The translations under genes were made by a program, and so were the position numbers. The notes below the pieces were generated by a model that was not told where the DNA came from, searched no databases, and saw nothing but the letters and a program-made list of their open reading frames with translations. Of a DNA stretch of 10,706 bases, positions 1-5,576 are shown piece after piece (the first letter of the stretch is position 1; the number at the start of each line of letters is the position of its first letter). The DNA comes from an uncultured Prevotellaceae bacterium (lineage in GTDB: Bacteria; Bacteroidota; Bacteroidia; Bacteroidales; Bacteroidaceae), in NCBI GenBank assembly GCA_946403615.1, contig CAMJAO010000047.1:1-10706 (forward strand), in the 5' to 3' direction.

Positions 1-192
1 CAGTCCTCTTTCATATTGGCCTCGCGCCTGCCGTATGATGGTTGCAAGGTAAGTGAGAGCGGCCTGTCAGACCCGGAAACGGTCAAACTGTTGCGTGGTG
101 CCGGATATCGTGGATTTCTCATGGGTGAGCATTTCATGAAGACCTCAGATCCCGGTCAGGCTTTGCAAGATTTCATCGCTCGTCTAAAATAA
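1..192 (+). CDS. trpC: Indole-3-glycerol phosphate synthase, C-terminal end (partial)
   Basis: Reading frame 1 is open from the first base to a TAA at 190-192 and gives the last 63 residues of a protein cut by the window edge. It contains the phosphate-binding end of the IGPS (beta/alpha)8 barrel: VSESGLSDPETV at residues 18-29 of the fragment, then GFLMGEHFM at 38-46, matching the family pattern VSESGI...FLIGE.(L/F)M. IGPS closes the indole ring by converting 1-(2-carboxyphenylamino)-1-deoxyribulose 5-phosphate to indole-3-glycerol phosphate in the cytoplasm. It is the step after TrpF and before TrpA, and trpF and trpA follow directly. There is no TrpC-TrpF fusion here: the stop codon and a 49-nt gap separate the two. 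The N-terminal three quarters, including the catalytic lysines and glutamates, lie outside the window. Confidence 0.93.
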   Translation, partial: QSSFILASRLPYDGCKVSESGLSDPETVKLLRGAGYRGFLMGEHFMKTSDPGQALQDFIARLK

Positions 193-241
193 ATGATTGT
201 TGTTCTACGTTATAATGTTACAATCTTATTCAAAGAAAATC

Positions 242-937
242 ATGATTATCAAAGTATGTGGCATGCGCGAGCCTGAAAATATTCGCGCCGTAGAACAAAT
301 CGGTATTGACTGGATGGGCTTTGTTTTTTGGCCTGAAAGTCCTCGCTTTGTGCAGATGATTCATTCGCGGGCTGGCATCATCCCGGATTACTCATCATTG
401 CCTGGTGAACAGTTTGAGAATGTTAAACGTGCACCGGAGCTGCCCAAGCGGGTAGGGGTCTTTGTCGATGACATGCCTCAGAATATCGTGACGAGGGTCT
501 ATAATTTTAAACTCGACTTCGTTCAGTTGCATGGCAGTGAAAATCGGGCGATGATTGAGAACCTGCGTCGCACATTGGTGCCCGACATCGCACCCGATGT
601 GAAAATCATCAAGGCTATCAGTGTCAGTCAGGCCGCAGATATCGTTAAGGCCCATGAGTACGAGGGGGCAGTCGATTATTTCCTCTTCGACACAAAATGC
701 CCCACAGTAGGAGCCAGCGGTAAGCATTTTGACTGGTCTGTGTTGGATGCTTATGATGGTGATACTCCTTTCCTCTTAAGCGGTGGCATCGGACCTGATG
801 ATGTGGAGCGGATCTTGGCTTTTCATCATCCCAAGTTCGTTGGCATTGATATCAATTCACGTTTTGAGACTGCTCCCGCTGTTAAGGACGTGGAAGCCAT
901 ACGCGATTTTGTGCAGGCATTGAGAACTTCTGAATAA
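242..937 (+). CDS. trpF: Phosphoribosylanthranilate isomerase
   Basis: This 231-residue protein catalyses the Amadori rearrangement of phosphoribosylanthranilate in tryptophan synthesis. I chose the ATG at 242 because it gives the canonical N-terminus MIIKVCGMREPENI; the frame stays open up to 197, but the extra 15 residues resemble nothing in the family. Catalytic Cys is C6 (KVCGM). The catalytic Asp is D150 in LFDTKCP, corresponding to D126 of the Thermotoga enzyme. SGGI at 180-183 and GIDINSRFE at 201-209 form the C-terminal phosphate site. The protein is longer than the usual ~200-210 residues, mainly because of an extra stretch at about residues 41-66 between PRFV and KRVGVFV. The 24-residue shift of the catalytic Asp matches that insertion. 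It lies 49 nt after trpC and 30 nt before the chosen trpA start, so all three are probably co-transcribed. Confidence 0.94.
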   Translation: MIIKVCGMREPENIRAVEQIGIDWMGFVFWPESPRFVQMIHSRAGIIPDYSSLPGEQFENVKRAPELPKRVGVFVDDMPQNIVTRVYNFKLDFVQLHGSENRAMIENLRRTLVPDIAPDVKIIKAISVSQAADIVKAHEYEGAVDYFLFDTKCPTVGASGKHFDWSVLDAYDGDTPFLLSGGIGPDDVERILAFHHPKFVGIDINSRFETAPAVKDVEAIRDFVQALRTSE

Positions 938-967
938 GTGGTGACATGCTGCATACATTTGATAATA

Positions 968-1765
968 ATGATTTCAAACTATAAGATTGTGAATAAGATT
1001 AACCGATTATTTTCCAAGAATGATGACAGCAAACTATTATCTATCTATTTCTGTGCGGGATGTCCCACCCTCGATGGCACAGCCGAGGTGATAAAGACTC
1101 TTGAGCGCCGAGGAATAGATATGATAGAAGTGGGCATTCCGTTTAGCGATCCTCTTGCTGACGGTCCGGTCATCCAGAGCGCAGGCTCTCGCGCATTAAA
1201 AAACGGCATGACGCTCTCCATCATTTTTCAACAGTTGAAGAGCATCAAAGACCAAGTGAACATCCCTTTAGTACTGATGGGCTACCTCAATGTAGTCATG
1301 CATCTGGGTTATGAGCGTTTCTTCCAGTCTTGTGTTGATTGTGGCGTCTCGGGCGTAATCATTCCCGATTTGCCGTTCAAAGATTATCTCGACGAGGTGA
1401 AACCGATTGCCGACCGCTATGATATCCGTGTCATCATGATGATTACACCGGAAACATCTGAGGAGCGAATTCGTATGATTGACGAGCATACCACGGGTTT
1501 CATCTATATGGTGTCTTCTGCAAGTATTACCGGTGCTCAATCCAGTTTTAATGACCAGAAATTGGAGTATTTCAGACGTATCAATGCCATGCGGTTGAAA
1601 AATCCCAGAATGATAGGTTTTGGCATTTCCAACCGTCAGACCTTGGAGAGTGCGCAGCAAAATGCGGCGGGTGCCATCATCGGCTCTAAGTTTGTCACAC
1701 TACTGAATGAGACCAATAATCCTGATGAGGCGATGACTCGTTTGTATGCCGCGTTAGAACAATAA
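968..1765 (+). CDS. trpA: Tryptophan synthase alpha subunit
   Basis: TrpA cleaves indole-3-glycerol phosphate to indole and glyceraldehyde 3-phosphate and channels the indole to TrpB. The ATG at 968 gives 265 residues, close to the usual ~268; a GTG in frame at 938, directly after the trpF stop, would add ten unmatched residues. The acid/base pair is visible as E54 in IEVGIPFSDP and D65 in LADGP (E49 and D60 in E. coli numbering). IPDLPF at 132-137 and GFGISN at 217-222 are barrel motifs, and GAIIGSKFV at 235-243 is the phosphate-binding end. The loop-6 region reads SSASITGAQ, where enterobacterial enzymes have SRAGVTG. Unusually, the partner gene trpB is not adjacent: a thioesterase gene starting 28 nt downstream lies between them. 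Confidence 0.95.
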   Translation: MISNYKIVNKINRLFSKNDDSKLLSIYFCAGCPTLDGTAEVIKTLERRGIDMIEVGIPFSDPLADGPVIQSAGSRALKNGMTLSIIFQQLKSIKDQVNIPLVLMGYLNVVMHLGYERFFQSCVDCGVSGVIIPDLPFKDYLDEVKPIADRYDIRVIMMITPETSEERIRMIDEHTTGFIYMVSSASITGAQSSFNDQKLEYFRRINAMRLKNPRMIGFGISNRQTLESAQQNAAGAIIGSKFVTLLNETNNPDEAMTRLYAALEQ

Positions 1766-1793
1766 TTGTTGTTTTCAAGAAAAATACCTTCTC

Positions 1794-2210
1794 ATGAAAC
1801 TAATTGATTTTTTGAACAAGAACGACCGGTTTGCCGCAGAGGCCGGGGCACAACTTACCGAGGTGCGTCCAGGGTATGCACGTGCGGAGATGACTGTCAC
1901 GGAGCATCATCTCAATGGTGGTCGTGTATGTCAGGGTGGCGCAATTTTCACTTTGGCTGATTTGGCATTTGCCGCTGTGATGAATAGTCACGGACAACTG
2001 TCATTCAGCATCACCAGCAACATCACCTTTTTGCAATCGGCGGTTCCTGGAGACCATCTCATCGCTGAGGCCACCGAGACGTTCAACCATCATCGCATTC
2101 CTTTCTGCGAGGTCAGAGTAACCAATCAGTCAGGGGCGCTTATCAGTATTCTTACAGGCACTTCATACAGGAAAAAGGAACAACTGCCAGTGTCTGATTC
2201 CCAACTTTAA
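1794..2210 (+). CDS. PaaI-type hotdog-fold acyl-CoA thioesterase inside the trp operon
   Basis: This 138-residue protein has the length and motifs of a single-domain hotdog thioesterase of the PaaI/YdiI group, which as a tetramer hydrolyses acyl- or aryl-CoA. The active-site helix is the stretch LNGGRVCQGGAIFTLAD at residues 40-56: N41, the GG at 48-49, and D56 as the probable catalytic acid (Asp61 of E. coli PaaI). The position that is usually His in the HGG motif is Gln47 (codon CAG at 1932-1934). The later strand SITSNITFLQSAVPGD at 72-87 fits the family pattern. No signal peptide is seen, so it is cytoplasmic. It sits 28 nt after trpA and 13 nt before trpB, in the same direction, so it is almost certainly on the trp mRNA. 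The substrate cannot be read from sequence; PaaI hydrolyses ring-hydroxylated phenylacetyl-CoA, which makes an aryl-acetyl-CoA one candidate. Confidence 0.85.
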   Translation: MKLIDFLNKNDRFAAEAGAQLTEVRPGYARAEMTVTEHHLNGGRVCQGGAIFTLADLAFAAVMNSHGQLSFSITSNITFLQSAVPGDHLIAEATETFNHHRIPFCEVRVTNQSGALISILTGTSYRKKEQLPVSDSQL

Positions 2211-2223
2211 TATTATAGTCTAT

Positions 2224-3429
2224 ATGTCTGAATTTTTTGTTGACGAACAAGGTTTCTATGGAAACTTTGGTGGTGCGTATGTACCAGAGATTCTATATAA
2301 ATGTGTGCATGATTTACAACAGGCTTATCTGCCGATTATCGAAAGCGATGACTTCAAACGCGAATACCATGCATTGTTGAAAGATTATGTAGGTCGGCCC
2401 TCGCCTTTGTACGAGGCAAAACGCTTGAGTGCTCGCTACGGATGCAAAATCTATCTCAAACGTGAAGACCTGAACCATACTGGTGCTCATAAAATCAACA
2501 ACACGATCGGCCAAATCCTGCTGGCGAAGAAAATGGGTAAAACCCGTATCATCGCTGAGACTGGAGCCGGACAGCATGGTGTGGCAACTGCCACCGTCTG
2601 TGCGCTGATGGGGATGCAATGCGAGGTGTTCATGGGTAAGACCGATGTGGAACGCCAGCATACCAACGTTGAGCGCATGCGTATGCTTGGGGCGCAAGTT
2701 CACCCCGTCACCACAGGCAACATGACTTTGAGTGATGCTTGTTCCGAGGCGATACGCGATTGGTGTTGCCATCCCCAGGATACTTATTATCTCGTTGGCT
2801 CTACCATGGGACCGCATCCTTATCCCGATATCGTAGCAAGGATGCAAAGTGTCATCTCTGAGGAAATAAAATGGCAACTCAATGAGAAAATAGGGCGTGA
2901 TTACCCTGACTATCTTATTGCATGTATAGGCGGAGGCAGCAATGCCGCTGGCACCATCTATCATTATATCGACGACCTCCGGGTGCGTATCGTGCTGGCG
3001 GAAGCAGGTGGTCATGGCATCGACACGGATTACACCGCTGCTACTATCCATTGTGGTTCTGAGGGCATCTTGCATGGTGCACGGACTCTCGTAATGCAGA
3101 CCGATGAAGGACAAATCAAAGAGGCATTCACTATCTCCGCCGGACTCGATTATCCCGGTATTGGTCCCATGCATGCGAATATGGCGGTGAAAAAACGTTC
3201 AAAAGTCTTGGCTGTCAACGATGATGAGGCGATATATGCGGGATATGAACTGACGCGCTTGGAAGGTATCATACCCGCCATTGAGAGCGCACATGCACTC
3301 GCCGCATTGAATAAACTGTCTTTCAACTCCGACGACGTGGTCGTGCTTACAGTCAGTGGCCGTGGCGACAAAGATGTACAAACCTATCTGAATAACAAAT
3401 CATTGGCAAAAGAGTATGGAAATTTCTGA
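2224..3429 (+). CDS. trpB: Tryptophan synthase beta subunit
   Basis: TrpB is the pyridoxal-phosphate subunit that joins indole from TrpA with L-serine to make tryptophan. The 401-residue protein has the normal length and the TrpB1-type sequence. Visible elements are NFGGAYVPE at 14-22; the Schiff-base lysine K90 in HTGAHKINN; the catalytic glutamate E112 in AETGAGQHGVA; the phosphate-cup GGGSNA at 236-241; the COMM-domain region downstream of E112; and PAIESAHALA at 351-360 followed by SGRGDKD at 378-384 near the pyridine nitrogen. No key residue is missing. The ATG at 2224 lies 13 nt after the thioesterase stop. The last 14 nt overlap the start of trpE in another frame, which suggests translational coupling. 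TrpA and TrpB form an alpha2beta2 complex, although their genes are separated here. Confidence 0.97.
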   Translation: MSEFFVDEQGFYGNFGGAYVPEILYKCVHDLQQAYLPIIESDDFKREYHALLKDYVGRPSPLYEAKRLSARYGCKIYLKREDLNHTGAHKINNTIGQILLAKKMGKTRIIAETGAGQHGVATATVCALMGMQCEVFMGKTDVERQHTNVERMRMLGAQVHPVTTGNMTLSDACSEAIRDWCCHPQDTYYLVGSTMGPHPYPDIVARMQSVISEEIKWQLNEKIGRDYPDYLIACIGGGSNAAGTIYHYIDDLRVRIVLAEAGGHGIDTDYTAATIHCGSEGILHGARTLVMQTDEGQIKEAFTISAGLDYPGIGPMHANMAVKKRSKVLAVNDDEAIYAGYELTRLEGIIPAIESAHALAALNKLSFNSDDVVVLTVSGRGDKDVQTYLNNKSLAKEYGNF

Positions 3430-4861
3430 TAACAAAAGATACGAGTTTCAAGCCTGTTCAAAACGGTTGCTTGGCGACTTGCATACGCCGGTAGGCATTT
3501 ATATGCGTTTGCGCGATGTATGTCCGCAGAGTGTGTTGATGGAGAGTTCGGATTATCATGGCAATGACAATGCGCGCTCATTCATCGCCATCAATCCCTT
3601 GGCACGTATTGCTGTGGGGCATGGGGTAATTACCGCTTCATTTCCCGACGCGATAGACAAGCGGCAAACCATCGATAGTTCGGTGAAAGGCCATGCTAAA
3701 GACACAGTCATAAATGCCGTGAACTCTTTCATCCGTCAATTCGATGTGACTGGGGAGGGAAGTGCTTTTTGCGGGCTATATGGATACACTTCATTCAATG
3801 CCGTGAGGTATTTTGAGGATATCCCTGTCGAAGATGAGACTATGGCCGAGAATGATGCTCCCGATATCCTCTATGTGCTCTATCGTGACATCATCGTTTT
3901 TGACCATTTCAATAACCAAATGACCATCGTCACACTTGTGCCGAAAGGACAGGGAGAACAGGGAGAAAAGCAATTGGCGGATATAGAAAGCCTCATGAAC
4001 AGGGCGAATATCCATCCTTATGGTTTCCGTCCGGTAGGTGAAACATCGTCTACGCTTACCGATGAGCAGCATAAGGCAAATATCCGCCGTTGTGTCCAGC
4101 ATTGCATGCGTGGCGATGTGTTCCAGATTGTCATCTCCAGAAGGTTTATACAACGGTATGAGGGTGATGATTTCAAACTCTATCGTGCGCTGAGAAGTAT
4201 CAACCCTTCGCCATATCTCTTCTATTTCGATTTCGGCGGATTCCGTATCTTTGGCTCATCACCTGAGACCCATTGCCGCATTGAGGGAAACTCTGCATAC
4301 ATTGACCCGATAGCTGGCACTACAAAACGTACGGGAAATCCCGAACAGGATAAAAAGAACGCAGAATTTCTGCGCAATGATCCGAAGGAAAATGCCGAGC
4401 ATGTCATGCTGGTCGATTTGGCTCGTAATGACTTGTCACGCAACTGTCATGGTGTGGAAGTGGAATTCTACAAGGATATGCAATTCTATAGCCATGTGAT
4501 TCATTTGGTAAGCCGTGTCAGAGGTACGCTCGACGACAACCAGTCGCAAATCAAAGCCTTTGTCGACACGTTTCCTTCCGGTACATTGAGCGGTGCTCCC
4601 AAAGTTAGAGCCATGCAGATTATCAGTGAGTTGGAACCTCATAGCCGAGGTGTATATGGCGGATGTATCGGTTTCATCGGACTCGACGGCCAACTCAATC
4701 AGGCTATAGTAATCCGTACCTTCGTTGCAAGAAACGGTGAGTTATGGTTCCAAGCGGGCAGTGGTGTTGTCGCCAAAAGCAATGACCAATATGAACTGGA
4801 AGAGTGCAACAACAAACTCGGCGCACTTGTAAAAGCCATCCATCTCGCAGAAACCATGTAA
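3416..4861 (+). CDS. trpE: Anthranilate synthase component I
   Basis: TrpE makes anthranilate from chorismate, using ammonia delivered by TrpG. The 481-residue protein shows the chorismate-utilising fold. Its C-terminal motifs are FGSSPE at 279-284, DPIAGTTKRTG at 297-307, KENAEHVMLVDLARND at 324-339 and TFPSGTLSGAPK at 385-396. PIAGT is the anthranilate-synthase form of a motif that reads PIKGT in aminodeoxychorismate synthase PabB, so this is TrpE rather than PabB. LMESSD at 41-46 and NPSPYLFY at 263-270 match the tryptophan-binding feedback site (LLES and NPSPYMF), so allosteric inhibition by Trp is likely retained. The start at 3416 overlaps trpB by 14 nt. A perfect two-copy 9-nt tandem repeat at 3949-3966 encodes part of GQGEQGEK, in a linker before the catalytic half. 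Confidence 0.96.
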   Translation: MEISDNKRYEFQACSKRLLGDLHTPVGIYMRLRDVCPQSVLMESSDYHGNDNARSFIAINPLARIAVGHGVITASFPDAIDKRQTIDSSVKGHAKDTVINAVNSFIRQFDVTGEGSAFCGLYGYTSFNAVRYFEDIPVEDETMAENDAPDILYVLYRDIIVFDHFNNQMTIVTLVPKGQGEQGEKQLADIESLMNRANIHPYGFRPVGETSSTLTDEQHKANIRRCVQHCMRGDVFQIVISRRFIQRYEGDDFKLYRALRSINPSPYLFYFDFGGFRIFGSSPETHCRIEGNSAYIDPIAGTTKRTGNPEQDKKNAEFLRNDPKENAEHVMLVDLARNDLSRNCHGVEVEFYKDMQFYSHVIHLVSRVRGTLDDNQSQIKAFVDTFPSGTLSGAPKVRAMQIISELEPHSRGVYGGCIGFIGLDGQLNQAIVIRTFVARNGELWFQAGSGVVAKSNDQYELEECNNKLGALVKAIHLAETM

Positions 4862-4899
4862 AAGTTGTCAAAGACCTTAAAGCCCTTGACGACCTTTCA
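4862..4899 (+). other. Inverted repeat just after trpE (possible weak hairpin)
   Basis: GTTGTCAA at 4864-4871 can pair with TTGACGAC at 4886-4893, giving an 8-bp stem with one G-U pair. Three further A-T pairs are possible past one bulged C if the AAA at 4861-4863 is included. The loop is 14 nt. No T-run follows, so it does not look like an intrinsic terminator. It could slow 3'-5' decay of the trpE message, act as a processing site, or be chance. The pairing was read by eye; folding energy was not computed. Confidence 0.35.
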
Positions 4900-4900
4900 C

Positions 4901-4931
4901 AAACCTCAAACCTCAAATCTCAAACCTCAAA
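4901..4931 (+). repeat. Tandem heptamer repeat AAAYCTC upstream of trpG
   Basis: Four consecutive 7-nt units lie at 4901-4907, 4908-4914, 4915-4921 and 4922-4928: AAACCTC, AAACCTC, AAATCTC, AAACCTC. A partial fifth (AAATC) follows, running up to three bases before the trpG ATG at 4935. The unit differs only by C/T at its fourth position. It fills the 5' leader of trpG, where other genes of this operon have short A/T-rich spacers. Heptamers of this kind (TTTGAGG on the other strand) recur between genes in Bacteroidales genomes as I remember them, so this may be a dispersed intergenic repeat rather than a trp-specific element. Confidence 0.85.
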
Positions 4932-4934
4932 TCA

Positions 4935-5492
4935 ATGAATATCGTTATCATCGACAATTACGATTCGTTTACATACAATCTTGCTCATCTCGTGCGTGAG
5001 TTGGGCGCACATGTTACAGTTTATCGCAATGATCAGTTTTCATTGCCTCAACTCGAGGCCTTTGACAAAATCATCCTGTCGCCTGGCCCCGGCATCCCCA
5101 CTGAGGCTGGACTGCTGATGGACGTGATTCGCACTTACGCAGGTCGTAAGCCTATTTTGGGCGTATGCCTGGGGCATCAAGCCATCGGCGAGGTGTTTGG
5201 AGCATCTTTGGAGAATCTCTCTGAAGTGTATCATGGTGTCGCCACTCCCTGTTCTTTGATGATTAGCGACGGATTATTCCGTGACATGCCTGAACGGATT
5301 ACCGTTGGCAGATACCACAGTTGGGTGGTTTCTAATCAGAACTTTCCTGATGAGTTGGAAATCACTGCTGTCAGTGATGAAGGGCAAATCATGGCTCTCC
5401 GTCATCGAATATTTGACATCCAAGGCATACAGTTCCACCCCGAAAGCGTATTGACACCCGAAGGCAAAGCCATCATTCGCAATTTTCTGTAA
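4935..5492 (+). CDS. trpG: Anthranilate synthase component II (glutamine amidotransferase)
   Basis: TrpG hydrolyses glutamine and passes ammonia to TrpE. The 185-residue protein is a complete class I amidotransferase of normal length. Its N-terminus, NYDSFTYNL at 8-16, is characteristic of TrpG/PabA. The oxyanion loop is SPGPG at 49-53, the nucleophile is C78 in GVCLGHQAIGE, and the catalytic His and Glu are H168 and E170 in QFHPESVLTPEG. It follows trpE by 73 nt, a gap filled by a small inverted repeat and tandem heptamers. The same protein can in principle also serve as PabA for folate synthesis, as in other bacteria with a single amidotransferase; the sequence does not decide this. It is the last visible gene of the trp cluster, since a promoter and an unrelated gene follow. 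Confidence 0.95.
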   Translation: MNIVIIDNYDSFTYNLAHLVRELGAHVTVYRNDQFSLPQLEAFDKIILSPGPGIPTEAGLLMDVIRTYAGRKPILGVCLGHQAIGEVFGASLENLSEVYHGVATPCSLMISDGLFRDMPERITVGRYHSWVVSNQNFPDELEITAVSDEGQIMALRHRIFDIQGIQFHPESVLTPEGKAIIRNFL

Positions 5493-5541
5493 AAACCTGT
5501 CATTTTTCGGTCATATCGGGCATTATATCAGATTTTTTGTG

Positions 5542-5549
5542 TAAGTTTG
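5542..5549 (+). promoter_or_regulatory. Bacteroidota-type -7 promoter element
   Basis: TAAGTTTG at 5542-5549, followed by C, is an exact match to the TAnnTTTG -7 consensus of the Bacteroidota primary sigma factor. It lies 27 nt before the start codon of the S9 peptidase gene, predicting a transcription start near 5556-5558 and a leader of about 20 nt. No TTTG -33 box stands at the expected 19-21 nt spacing; the nearest T-rich stretch (TTTTTCGG at 5503-5510) is too far away. The -33 box is the weaker part of this promoter type, so the call rests on the -7 element and its position. Confidence 0.6.
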
Positions 5550-5576
5550 CACCTGTTAAACACACGAATTGCATTC

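Noticed and set aside
197..241. Upstream in-frame extension of trpF.
   Set aside because: The extra 15 residues (MLFYVIMLQSYSKKI) match nothing in the family, and MIIKVCGM at 242 is the standard N-terminus.
193..241. A leader peptide or attenuator in the trpC-trpF gap.
   Set aside because: No Trp codon run and no alternative hairpins were seen in the 49 nt; the short frame from the ATG at 193 runs into trpF out of frame and looks accidental.
938..967. GTG start at 938 for trpA, directly abutting trpF.
   Set aside because: It would add ten non-conserved residues; the ATG at 968 gives the family length.
2314..3174. Long antisense open frame (286 codons) opposite trpB.
   Set aside because: The + strand encodes an intact, fully conserved TrpB. 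The antisense protein has no recognisable domain and is a by-product of codon use.
5493..5540. Possible intrinsic terminator after trpG (ATAT...ATAT around GGGC followed by a T6 run at 5533-5538).
   Set aside because: The stem would be only 4 A-T pairs, too weak to support. No better inverted repeat was found, so the end of the trp transcript is left open.
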